A stretch of DNA of 27,500 bases from Neocallimastix lanati (nom. inval.) (GCA_016946835.1 JACVTC010000105.1:627501-655000), one strand, 5' to 3'. Positions 17,355-27,189 are shown, counted from the first letter of the stretch. Program-made: numbers and translations. The notes: generated from the letters alone by a model not told the origin.

Positions 17355-18303
17355 AGAATTTAAATAATTGACAAATCAGGATTTTGTTTTAATTTTTCAA
17401 GTTCTACACAATACTTAATGATATGGCCAGGTTTGTTATAGAAATAACAGGTTTTTACCTATAAGTATTGCATTTTGTTAATAAGGTCATTCATCTCTTT
17501 ATCGTTATTCAAATTATTTTACCAGAATTATGAGTATAAGAATTATTAATCTTAGTACTATTTCTGTTAATGGGGTTAGTCCTATCTCTATTAAATGTAA
17601 TCTTAGATGAATTATGATTGTAAGAAGAATTATAATTTAAACTGGGTTTATCTGTTGAAATATGGTTATATCAATGTAAACCATTATTCATATTAGCATT
17701 GACTTCAATATTACTATATTCTGATACAATAAAACGGTTAGTTCTATTCCTGTGTCTTAATACGGAAGGATACGAATCCTGTAGAATCCTCTCATACCTA
17801 TAAGTAAGATTGCAGGCTTTCATCAAGGTATCTACTTCTGCCATGGCTACTCTTTCATCAATATGATTTCTTGGTCTCAACATATTTTCATAATTGATTA
17901 CTAAAATTGCATCTTTATCTTCATATTCCAATTGATCATACAGGTCTAAATTAATATTAATGTAATCTACGGATTCATTCGGTTCAACTTTCTCAATTTG
18001 ACAACTTTTTGATTTTCACCTCCAATATTTGGTCATTATCACATCCTCATACTCATCTACTGTGAGAGGTCTATTCAATTGAATCTTCTTTTCCCTTAAC
18101 ATTTTCACAATGTCGTCATTGGCAGCTGCAATAATATAATTAGATTTATCATCATCAGAGATGATACTTGCTTGTTGAAACCACACCTCAATTCTGAATT
18201 TCTATATTTCAATGTCTCTACCAATCCTTAGGAGTGTCTTGATATCAACATTCAAAAATCCATGACCACATATAGAGCTACAAGAACTATTATTAATGGA
18301 CAT
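16672..18303 (-). pseudogene. Decayed Ty3/gypsy gag and protease
   Basis: On the minus strand from ATG 18303 a gag-like protein starts MSINNSSCSS, followed by the LLRIGRDIEI and VWFQQASIISDDDK blocks typical of gypsy capsid. In-frame stops TAG and TGA interrupt it, yet the same frame continues as IEKVEPNESVDYININ into 17931-17671 and then meets another TGA. After a frame change a zinc knuckle appears as CYFYNKPGHIIKYC near 17410-17455, with its second Cys changed to Tyr. The segment 17244-16849 (131 aa) carries the pre-protease block IEPYNIVEELSHTPVNINL. It is followed by a protease active-site region reading ILTNGGS, where Asn replaces the expected Asp, then a frameshift and LVTRKFF. No reverse transcriptase or integrase remains. 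Known: gypsy gag-pol. Inferred: a truncated, inactive copy. Confidence 0.8.
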
Positions 18304-18501
18304 TTCTTCGAAATTAAAATATTATAATTATTTTATTTATTTTTTTTATAATGTATAATAATTTAACAACAATTATTTTATATAACACTACAAAGAGAAT
18401 ATATATATATATATATTTTACATTTTTTTTAGTTTAATATTTTTATTTTTTTTAAAATTGATCTAATTTATTATTATTTCAAATAAATTATAATTATTAT
18501 T

Positions 18502-18551
<50 letters not shown>

Positions 18552-19656
18552 CTCTATATATACTTATTAGTAATTCTACCCTAAAAATTTAAATATTATC
18601 CATATTACTTATTATAATTACTAATTCCCTAATACTCTAAATAGTATCCTATTTAAAATTAATAATCTATAAAGGAAAATTAAAAACTTATTCGTTTTTA
18701 TTCTGGTCCGAATTCCAAATTGTCCTTAATTTTATATAACTAAAACAAATTAAAATTATTAAAATTTACCCGTTATTAAATATTGCTGGTAATTATTAAA
18801 TACGAAAAATAATTAAACTAATATTATAATTTCCTTTTTAAGTCCTAAAATAATATAACTATACTATTGCACATCTCCACCAATTTTGATATGCGGGACT
18901 TTTATGTTCTATTATTCTTACTTGGTAAAATTATATTATTTTTTATTAATATTAATATTTTCTATCCTAGAAATTAACCAAATTAACCACTGTATAATAA
19001 TTACCCGAAGGATCGCTATTACTAGGATTGTTTTGTATAAATAATTATAGTTTAATAATAAACTAAATATATAAATAATATATAAATAATATAACAAATA
19101 ATATCAACAATAAATATTTAATTATAATATAATATAATTAATTATTACTATATTATTATATAATATGGAAGTATTATATATTTTTAATATAAATTTAAAG
19201 ATAAATAAGAATATTTATATAAGCTTTATATAATAAGAATATTAGTATTTAATATAAAATATAATAGTAATTATAATATAATAATAATGAATATTTAATA
19301 ATAAATTATTGATAAAAAAGATATAAATATAATTTTTTACTTTGCTATTTTTTATTGTATTTTTTTAAATAATTATTTTTATTTACTATATTCCATTTTG
19401 ACTTATATAAGAGTTTATATTATTATTCTTAACATTTTATTTTTATTAAGATTTTTTATATTTATTTTTACGTTTTATTTTATTATTTATAAATTTATAA
19501 ATATAATTTTAAATTTTTCATTATATATAAATAAATAATCCATATATAAATCTTTAATTATATTTTATATGTATATTTAATTTTATTATTTATAATTAAA
19601 ATTTGACATTTTATGTATAAATATATGTATAATATATATAAATAGTAATTCGAGGT
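18304..19656. other. Probable leader/LTR remains of the gypsy element, then AT-rich DNA
   Basis: A run of 43 T lies at 18506-18548. From about 18555 to 19045 the DNA is visibly less A+T-rich than its flanks, as expected of retroelement leader or LTR sequence upstream of a minus-strand gag. It includes a 7-bp inverted repeat ATCCTAG/CTAGGAT (18964-18970 and 19022-19028). No LTR pair could be defined. From 19050 to 19656 there is only A+T-rich sequence, the 3' flank of BET3. Confidence 0.45.
18874..18889 (-). promoter_or_regulatory. Possible primer-binding site of the gypsy element
   Basis: The minus strand reads TGGTGGAGATGTGCAA here. A plus-strand complement ending ...CTCCACCA looks like a tRNA 3' end with CCA. 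On the minus strand it lies about 570 bases upstream of the gag ATG. A short TATCA precedes it, as an LTR end might. The cognate tRNA is not identified. Confidence 0.35.
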
Positions 19657-21170
19657 TTAATCTTCACCAGCTGGTACTTCTTCTTCTAATATTCTAATAA
19701 GCTTAACTTTAATTTCAGAAATATCATCTCCATGTAAAGTACAATTTACAAATTCACATTCAACCTGCATTTGAACCTTCATATTTATAGTTAATATTAA
19801 GAATTCATATTTAAAAGAGACTTGAGTTATTTATATTTAAAATAATGATTTATAATATTATATAATTTAATACTTACCAATTCCAAGGCACCTCGTATTA
19901 CCCCACATAAAATATTAGAATACCATAAATCCATTGCATCTTCTGGAAGTTCAACAAATTCAGTTAATGGATTTTCGTCAAAAATTAAGGAAAATTCTTT
20001 TTCATCTGGACTCCAGTTTGAAACATTTGGAACTATATTTAAAAAGATTTTGAAGCCGATCTTAATTTTAAATATAAAATAATAAGAAAATCAAAATAAT
20101 AATTATAAATATTTACTCATTTAAATTTTATGTAATTATAAAGTATTAATATACATACTTTACTTATTACTTCTGCAGTTTCTTTAAAATCTTTACAACG
20201 TGGAATATTAGTTTTGGCTAAGAAATCTTCAATTAAACGACAACCAATATTATATCCCCTTTTTTATTTTTTTAAGAAAAAGATTTGTTTGAATATAAAA
20301 AATTATTATTATTTTTTAAATATTTAATATATTACTAGTAATATAATTTTTAATAACATTTTTATTCCAATTGTCTTATTGAAATATTTCATTTTTATTA
20401 CATTACTATTTATATAATTATAACTTTTTAAGCTAATTTGTGAATAATACATTTAATATCTAAAAATTTGTTTCGATATATTATACACTTTATATCACTT
20501 CTTGAACAATTTTATAAATTTTTTTGCTTAGATATTAATTATTTTAATCTTTAATATCAATTTAATTTGTTTTTTAAAGTAATATTTCTTATTTGTAATT
20601 AAGTTCTTTAATGTTCATCTTTTTTATTATTTTATTATTTTTTGTTAATTTATTATAATGAAATTTCTTCATAATATCCTTTGCTTATATAAAATATTGT
20701 ATTTTTTATAAAGTAAATATAATAATAATTGGTAAGGAGAAAAAAATAATTGATTCTAATAATTAATTTTTGTTCTTTTATTCTTTTCATATTTATAATT
20801 TTTCCAAAAATGATATATATATACATATATATATTAATAATTTTTAATTTACATGTACTAGTGAAAACATACATTTTTTCTAATTGTCTGTTTACTTCAT
20901 TGTAATCTTCATAATCTTTAATTAATTGTGTAACTATAGATCCATAAGTTAAAGTAAATAATTCGGCATTCTTATTATTAAATTGTTTTATAAAAAATAT
21001 TATAAACAAATAAATAATAACAATAATTTTAATTAAAATTTGATAAAATTGTAATAATAATTTTCATGTTTATTTATTAGTATATATTTATAAATCAAAT
21101 AAAGTACAATTTTTTCAGTTTTTAACTTCCAGATATCTTCTCCAATACGTTGTTTAGTATTTACTGACAT
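19657..21170 (-). CDS. BET3: TRAPP complex subunit Bet3 (TRAPPC3)
   Basis: Core subunit of the TRAPP tethering complexes, which act as exchange factor for Ypt1/Rab1 on ER-to-Golgi vesicles. Exons: complement(19657..19776, 19878..20060, 20159..20258, 20873..20970, 21108..21170); 564 nt, 187 aa, close to yeast (193) and human (180). All introns are GT-AG and phase is kept. Visible landmarks: [20 protein letters not shown] at the N-terminus, [65 protein letters not shown] and [10 protein letters not shown]. Cys75 in IPRCKDF aligns with the cysteine known to be palmitoylated in Bet3. The C-terminus ends EEEVPAGED. Four introns are about 98-137 bp except the second, which is 614 bp. It acts at the Golgi membrane surface; no membrane segment is present or expected. 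Confidence 0.96.
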
Positions 21171-21355
21171 AGTACTACAATAAAATATTTATTTAAAAAT
21201 AATTTACGTTAACATTAACACTAAATATATTTATTAATTTTAAATATTAATAGTTTAATATTATCTTATCTTTATTTACTAAAAATTAAATAATTATTTC
21301 CATTTCTTTTTAATAAAAAAATTAATTTTCTTATAAATTTGTTTCTATTCATACC

Positions 21356-21416
<61 letters not shown>

Positions 21417-21520
21417 CTTTACTTTGCTTTTAAATTTATAAATATAAAAAAAAATATTAATTATAAAAATTTAATAATTTGATTAATTAAAGAATATATA
21501 ATAAATTAATAAGTAAACAA

Positions 21521-21563
<43 letters not shown>

Positions 21564-21580
21564 ATTTTTTTTTTTTTTAA
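21171..21580. other. AT-rich 5' flank of BET3 with microsatellites
   Basis: It holds a TTTTC repeat at 21356-21375 passing into a run of 39 T (21376-21414), an AAAT tetranucleotide array at about 21520-21564 and a T run at 21565-21578. No gene. This is presumably the BET3 promoter region. Confidence 0.55.
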
Positions 21581-21755
21581 CGACTGTAGCAGGATTTCAC
21601 CCCAGCTGCACGTCCGTGGATACACAATGGTTTATTACTAGAGCCCTTATCTAACTTCCTACTTAGTAGGTGGTCCTGTCCCTGCTGGACCGCCTTACAG
21701 TTACTCTGCATTGGAGCTCCTTACCCAAGTATAATTACTGCTTGTCATTGTACGA

Positions 21756-21756
<1 letters not shown>
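21581..21756 (-). mobile_element. GC-rich, strongly structured island; possible SINE-like retroposon or ncRNA
   Basis: This 176-bp block has about 47% G+C by hand count inside almost pure A+T DNA. An 8-bp stem GGTGGTCC/GGACCGCC (21669-21676 with 21687-21694) closes a 10-base loop; it could extend to 11 pairs with one bulge. ACTGTA (21583-21588) and TACAGT (21696-21701) can enclose the region, and CCTAC/GTAGG flanks the TTA at 21663-21665. No long ORF exists in either direction. Read on the minus strand, the block ends in GTTAAAA... (a 14-base A run plus TTTA repeats) and starts after TTTA repeats, like a retroposed RNA inserted in an AAAT microsatellite. A box-A-like TGGGTAAGGAG occurs near its minus-strand start, and a weak box-B-like GGTCCAGCAGG follows. 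It does not resemble tRNA, 5S, U1-U6 or SRP RNA as far as I can tell. Confidence 0.4.
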
Positions 21757-21792
<36 letters not shown>

Positions 21793-22272
21793 AAGTTATG
21801 ATAATATTTTATTTTATTAATTAAAACTTATTTGTTAATATAATAATAGTTTTTGGTAATTACAAAGATTGAAACGTTTTACGAAATTTATCTTATTTAT
21901 ACTAATTGTGGCTTGTTAATTAAACAATGAATTTATTTAGAATGAAATAATGTATTTTAAATAAGAGATTAATTTACAAATAACGAAATAATTAATATAA
22001 TTTTAAATGAATATGATGAATTTTGCAATCGTGCATTCGAAAATATTAAATTATTCAGAAAAAAAAAAAAAAAATAAAAAAATAAATAGAAATAATGAAA
22101 TAGTAGAACTAACTAACCAAAAAAAATATCTTATTTTTTAAGCATTAAAAAGTAAAATATATAATTATAAATATTTTATATAATGGTTATAAAGGCTACA
22201 TTAAAATAATGGAATAAGTAATAATATTAATTAAAATTTATAATTAAAGTTATTATTAAAATTGATATTAAA
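21757..22272. other. TAAA array and AT-rich DNA, possible worn MULE left end
   Basis: An AAAT array lies at 21757-21794. At about 22029-22037 GTGCATTCG resembles GTGCATTTCG of the right-hand end at 24001-24040 and may be a worn left end of the decayed MULE, but the match is short. No gene seen. Confidence 0.35.
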
Positions 22273-23635
22273 ATGGACCAAAATCTAAAAATTGAATTTA
22301 GTGAAACTAATGGAGGAAAAGAACAAGTTATTATAAATAGAAAATTTATTTTTAATTTTTCAACTTTAAAGAAAAATAATTCAAAAGTATATAGATGCAC
22401 TGAATACAGAACAAAAAATAAATGTTAATCTTCTATTATTTTAAACAATAAGGAGATCCTGAAGTATGAAGATTTACATAAACATCTTGAAAAAGAATGT
22501 GATGTATCTATATCAATAACAAAACATAGAATTAAAAAAGAAATAAGAAACCAAAGCAAATATTTAGTGAAATTTCTAAAGAGGTGAGTTTTTTGTGTCC
22601 TGAATATGATACAATAAGATCTCAAATAACAAGGAATATAAATAAAAAATACTTCTAGACGTAACAACATTTGAATTCCAAATGAATCAGAATATTATAA
22701 ATCAGAAAGAAATGAAAATTTTATGATATTCAAAAATTTTAATATTAATATTTTTCAGTCACCATTCCAAGCAAAATTATTTATACAATATAATATAAAT
22801 ATTTTTGCAGATGATACATTTAAAATTGCACCAAAACGTGGTTATAAGTGTTCATTACTTGAACTTATGTTAAGGAATTAAATAGTTTTTATACTACTTC
22901 CTTTTCAATATTAAAAAATAAAGAACAAAGAATTTATGAAGTACTATTTGAAGAAACAAAGAAAAATGCCGAAAAGAATAATAAAGTTATAATTACACCA
23001 AAAATTTTCATTGTGATTTTGAAAAAGGTATTTCTAATATAAATATTAAATACTATACTTGGCATTATAAAAGAGCATTGAAATTAAAGAAAAAAAATAG
23101 ATTACGTAATAAAGAAGTAGAAAATAATATTGATTTATATATTCATTATAAGTTTATTTCAAACTTTCCTTTTATAAACCATATATAAATGATATTTATA
23201 ATAAAATTAAAAGTGAGTGTCTTGAACATAAATATGACAATTTTTTGGAATTTTTAGAATAACATATTTAAAAGATTATGAAATTAAACATTGAAATTAT
23301 TATGATAATATAGAACATATAACAAATAATACCTCATAATCACTTAACAATTGTTTAAACAATTTATTTCCAAAAAAAGCCTCATTTTTATAAAAATTTA
23401 TAAACTTTACAAAAAGTAGATTCATTATTCTATGATGATTATAAAGTAATAAAAAGTGGAGCTTAGGAAAAAAAAAAAAAAAAAAAAAATTAAGAGGAAC
23501 TGATGAAATAAATGCCTTAATTAAATATTACAAAAATATGGAAATGCCATTAAAAAAGAAAAAAGAAAAAGAAATGAATTCGTTGAGTTATGGATGAAGT
23601 ACTTAAGAGGTTTAAATATTAAAATTATTAATTAA
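22273..23635 (+). pseudogene. Decayed FLYWCH-MULE transposase
   Basis: Related along its length to the intact transposase at 25316-26740. It starts MDQNLKIEFSETNGGKEQ against MEENLIIDISESNKGKEQ and ends with ELWMKYLRGLN against NLWFDCLTNLN. An in-frame TAA interrupts the zinc finger just after NKC (near 22426). Several frame changes follow. The first catalytic Asp survives in FADDTFKIAP, although the Gly after it is now Asp. The second survives in CDFEKGIS. The CxxH element has lost its Cys (YTWH), and the third catalytic residue, Glu in NNASESLNNY, has become a stop (NNTS, stop, SLNN). The copy therefore cannot encode a working enzyme. It is on the opposite strand to the intact gene and points towards it. 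Confidence 0.88.
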
Positions 23636-24000
23636 AAAAAATATTTAATATTTAAGGAAAAAATGACCGAACGAAAACGATCAATAAAATTTATCGAATT
23701 AGATTAATTAATAGTTAAAATTTTTAATAAAAAAATCAGTGAATTGGATTTTTTAATTAATTAGAATGATTGTTTAAAAATTTTGACATTTTTATATAAA
23801 TAAGAGTTTAAATACACATTATTATCTTAAAATATATTTTTACAATTAAATAATTATTTCAAAAGAAATACCTAATATATTTTTGCAATTAAATATTATT
23901 AAATAATTATTTTAAAAAAAATGATAATATATTCTAATAAAAAAGAATCATAAAAAATTATTTTTACAATTGAATATTATTTATTTAATCATTAAAAAAA
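23636..24000. other. 3' flank of the decayed MULE
   Basis: Non-coding 3' part of the decayed element. Near 23655-23695 it keeps a GGAAAAAATGACC...ATCA stretch that resembles the sequence just after the intact transposase stop (minus strand near 25260-25290, GGAATGACC...AATCA), so the two elements are homologous outside the coding region too. Confidence 0.5.
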
Positions 24001-24040
24001 ATACGCCACATTGAAATATGTACTATCGCGAAATGCACCC
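24001..24040 (-). repeat. MULE terminal inverted repeat, end of the decayed element
   Basis: Read on the minus strand this begins GGGTGCATTTCGCGATAG and ends AATGTGGCGTAT. The 2041-2311 element begins GGGAG...GCATTTCGCC and carries ATGTGGCGTATT at 2088-2099. Position, about 400 bases past the transposase stop, and sequence both fit a MULE end. The outer flank is ATTTTAAAC; no certain matching target duplication was found. Confidence 0.6.
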
Positions 24041-24545
24041 ATTTTAAACATTTTTAATTAACTTAATATTTATTTAAACAGTTAACTCAAATTATAACCT
24101 AAGAGTCATGAATTTAGGGTTTATAATTAAATCAATTTTTATTAATATATTTTATGATTGAGATACTAGCACTTAATTATTCTGAATTAAGATGTTTTTA
24201 TACTATTACATTGTGGTTTATACATTAATTATATTACATTATGTTTCAATACATTTGAAGTTTATTTTTCATATATTTTACATATTCTAGTAATATAAAA
24301 TATATATATATATGAATATTTATTTATTTACTTATTTACTGTTTAATTATAAAAATACAAATATTTTTTTTTGAATAATAATAATAATATAATAATAATA
24401 TATTAATATATGTATATTATAAAAAAATGTAAATATAATTTGTAAAACTACATAAATTTTTATCAATTTTTTTCAAATATTATTAGTAAATCAATTATTA
24501 AATTAATTTTATTACAATAAAATTTGTTAAATATATAAATTTAAT
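24041..24545. other. AT-rich spacer between two convergent MULE ends
   Basis: No gene. It contains TA repeats near 24299-24313 and an AAT-rich patch near 24377-24400. It separates the ends at 24040 and 24546. Confidence 0.5.
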
Positions 24546-24574
24546 GGGGAAGTTGCATTACGCCAATTTTTTCA
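24546..24574 (+). repeat. MULE terminal inverted repeat, 3' end of the intact element
   Basis: It begins GGGGAAGTTGCATTACGCCA, the same layout as GGG...GCATTTCGC at 24001-24040 (minus strand) and GGGAG...GCATTTCGCC at 2041. It lies about 770 bases beyond the stop of the minus-strand transposase. The outer 9 bases are AAATTTAAT. No partner end could be found between 26740 and the window edge. Confidence 0.55.
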
Positions 24575-24723
24575 CGTGATATATATAAATTTGTGGCTAT
24601 AGCTATATTATACTACATAATATTATTTTATTGTATTATTTTGTTATTTCAATTTTTAAATTAATTATTAAGTGAATAATTAAATAAATCATATAATGGT
24701 TAGATTTTTTGATTTTAATTCTT

Positions 24724-25130
24724 TTTTTTAATAATAATTCTTTTATTTAAATGTTATTAAAAATATAAATATTATTAATTATTTTACTTAAATGTTATTA
24801 ATAAAAAAAACACATAAAAATATAAATGTTATTAATAATAATTCTTCTTTTATTTAAATGCTATTAAAAATATAAATGTTATTAATAATAATTCTTTTAT
24901 TTAAATGTTATTAAAAATATAAATATTATTAATTATTTTACTCAAATGTTATTAATAAAAAAAAACACATAAAAATATAAATGTTATTAATAATAATTCT
25001 TTTACTTAAATGTTATTAAAAATATAAAACTAATAATAATAATTTTTTTATTTAAATTTTATTAATAAAAAATTATATAAAATTACAAATGTTATTAAAA
25101 ATATAAATTTTATTAATAATAATTCTTTTC
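24724..25130. repeat. Tandem repeat, about 154-bp higher-order unit
   Basis: Blocks such as AATTCTTTTATTTAAATG, TTATTAAAAATATAAAT and AAAACACATAAAAATATAA recur. The 24731-24880 segment recurs at 24885 with a 154-base offset, followed by a third, worn copy. Each unit is built of about three sub-blocks of roughly 50 bases. The array lies between the transposase stop and the 24546 end, so it belongs to the 3' part of the intact MULE. Confidence 0.7.
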
Positions 25131-25315
25131 TTTTAAAAATTATTAAGCGAAATAATAATTATAATGATAAAACTATAAATTATACATTGTATTTGAATAT
25201 TTATTAAAACTGTATAAATTTAATATGCTTTATAAATTAAATTATTGAATGACAGAATTCTGATTATTTCATTTGGTCATTCCTCATTTCTTAATTATTT
25301 ATTATAAAGTAATAT

Positions 25316-26740
25316 TTATATTATATTATTTAAATTAGTTAAACAATCAAACCACAAATTAATAATTTTGTTTCTATCACATTTAGCATCAATTAACTTG
25401 GCTTCAATACTTTTGAAGCGTTCAATTAAGACACTGATTTCATTAGCTTTATTTATTGCTCTTTTTTTTATTTTCCAAATTCCTCTTATTTTTCTTTGAT
25501 AATCATAATATGATAAATGTTCAAGTTCATTTAATTTATCTATTAATTCATAAAAAGATGGTTTTGTTGGAAATAAATTATTTAAATAATTATTGAGTGA
25601 TTCTGAGGCATTGTTTGTTATATGTTCTATATTATTATAATAATTCCAAATTTTCATATCATAATCAATTAAATATGTTTTATAAAAATATTCTAAAAAT
25701 TTTAAAAATTGACAATAATTATTTTTAATAGATTTAATTTTAATTATAACATAAATATCAAATATATATTCAGGATTTATAAATGGTAAATTTGAAATAG
25801 CTTTATAATAAATAAATATATTATTATTATTTTTTACTTCATTATAGCATAATTTATTTTTTTTAATTTCTAGTGATTTTTTATAATGCCAAATGCAATA
25901 TTTAATATTTGTATTAGGAAATATTGTTTTTGCTGCTTTAGATATGGCCCTTTCAAAATCACAATGCAAATTTTTTGGTTCAATTCTAATATTATTGTTA
26001 CATGTATTAGCATTTTCTTTCAATTTTTCAAATAACATTTTATATGTTTCTTGTTCTTTATTTTTTAATATTGCAAAAGAAGTAGTGTAAAAACTATCTA
26101 ATTCTTTAGCATAAGTTCTTGTAATAAATACTTGATAACTAAATTTAGGGGCAATAAAAAATGTACCATCAACAAATATATCATCATTATATTCCCTAAA
26201 TAATTTTGCTTGAAAAGGGGATTGAAAAATTATTAAATTAGAATTTTTGAATATCATAAAATTTTCACCTCGCTTTGTTTTATAATATTCAGATTCACTT
26301 GGAATTTCAGCAAATGTTGTTACATTGGATGGTAGTTTTTTATTTAAATTTCTTGATATTTGGGATTTAATTGAATTATATTCTGGACATATAAGTCCCA
26401 TTTCTTTAGAAATTTTATTATATAGGGGTTTTATTTTTATACCAAAAGGAATTGAACTTTTTTCAATTCCATCTTTAATTTTATGTTTCATTATAGATAG
26501 GGATACATCGTATTCATTTTCAGGATGATTATGTGAACTATTATACTTTAAAATTTCTTTCTTATCATTTAAAATAATAAAAGATTTACATTTATTTATT
26601 TTTTTATATTCTGTACATTTATACACTTTGGAATTATCTTTTCTTTTATATGAAAAATTAAATTTATATTTTTTATTAATAATAATTTGTTCTTTTCCTT
26701 TGTTGGATTCACTTATATCAATAATTAAATTTTCTTCCAT
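25316..26740 (-). CDS. MULE transposase with N-terminal FLYWCH-like zinc finger
   Basis: One uninterrupted 474-aa ORF without introns. Residues 24-72 form a FLYWCH-type C2H2 zinc finger (Cys42, Cys51, His70, His72; ending SSHNHP), which binds DNA. Residues about 185-300 form the MULE catalytic domain: Asp191 in FVDGTFF, Asp261 in CDFERA, the C-x2-H element YCIWH (Cys282, His285), and the third acidic residue Glu380 in NNASESLNNY. This DDE RNase-H-like enzyme cuts and moves elements with matching ends. All catalytic residues are present, so it may be active. There is no C-terminal SWIM zinc finger, which many MULE transposases carry. It faces a decayed relative. An end repeat is seen downstream (24546) but none upstream, so the element may be incomplete or extend past the window. 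Host domestication is an alternative. Confidence 0.9.
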   Translation of the reverse strand: MEENLIIDISESNKGKEQIIINKKYKFNFSYKRKDNSKVYKCTEYKKINKCKSFIILNDKKEILKYNSSHNHPENEYDVSLSIMKHKIKDGIEKSSIPFGIKIKPLYNKISKEMGLICPEYNSIKSQISRNLNKKLPSNVTTFAEIPSESEYYKTKRGENFMIFKNSNLIIFQSPFQAKLFREYNDDIFVDGTFFIAPKFSYQVFITRTYAKELDSFYTTSFAILKNKEQETYKMLFEKLKENANTCNNNIRIEPKNLHCDFERAISKAAKTIFPNTNIKYCIWHYKKSLEIKKNKLCYNEVKNNNNIFIYYKAISNLPFINPEYIFDIYVIIKIKSIKNNYCQFLKFLEYFYKTYLIDYDMKIWNYYNNIEHITNNASESLNNYLNNLFPTKPSFYELIDKLNELEHLSYYDYQRKIRGIWKIKKRAINKANEISVLIERFKSIEAKLIDAKCDRNKIINLWFDCLTNLNNII

Positions 26741-27189
26741 TTCTATATTTTTATAAATATTTTTTAATTATATAATTATAATTATTATATTAATTGTCCA
26801 ATATTATTCGTAATATTAATTTTGAAAAATTAGTTTTTCAATTATTTGTAAAATAAATAAATAAATAAATAAAGAATGTAATAATATAAGTACAAGTATA
26901 TAAAATAAAATAAATATTAAATGTAATATTATAAAAGTACAAGTATATATAATAAAATAAATATTTATTATTTTTTTTTATTAAAGAATATTAGAGACAA
27001 TTTATTTTTAAAAATAAAATGTTTTATTTAATTATATATGTTAGAAAGCAAAAAATCATTTATATTTAATGAGATTATTAACTACCAATAATATTAAACT
27101 ACATCATTAATTGAATATAATAAAAATGTAAAAAATTTTCATTTCGAAAACATTGATCTTTAATATTCTTTAATAAAAATTAATAATAG
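26741..27189. other. AT-rich 5' flank of the MULE transposase
   Basis: No gene and no MULE-like end was found. It includes an AAAT repeat at about 26851-26873 and the two-copy 45-bp repeat listed separately. Confidence 0.5.
26875..26964. repeat. Two-copy tandem repeat of about 45 bp
   Basis: 26875-26918 and 26919-26964 both start AATGTAAT, carry AAGTACAAGTATAT (AGTACAAGTATAT in the second copy) and end AAATAAATATT. The pair lies 135-225 bases upstream of the transposase ATG. Confidence 0.6.

Noticed and set aside
16672-18303. Alternative genetic code with TGA as sense, suggested by in-frame TGA in gag
   Set aside because: The four well-supported cellular CDSs end in TAA or run off the edge, and none needs TGA as a sense codon. 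The same gag region also has TAG, frameshifts and lost key residues, so it is a pseudogene.
20653-20872. Reading the 118-aa ORF at 20653-21009 as an independent gene
   Set aside because: Only 20873-20970 is coding (BET3 exon 2). The rest is intron sequence on either side.
21581-21756. tRNA, 5S rRNA, spliceosomal or SRP RNA gene
   Set aside because: No cloverleaf, no complete box A/box B pair and none of the conserved motifs of these RNAs on either strand.
22425-22670. Minus-strand 81-aa ORF
   Set aside because: Antisense shadow of the decayed transposase.
25893-26528. Plus-strand ORFs of 65 and 67 aa
   Set aside because: Antisense shadows of the intact transposase.
27137-27160. CATTTCG near 27140 as the missing upstream end of the intact MULE
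   Set aside because: It is in the wrong orientation for that end and lacks the CCC terminus, so a chance match is more likely.
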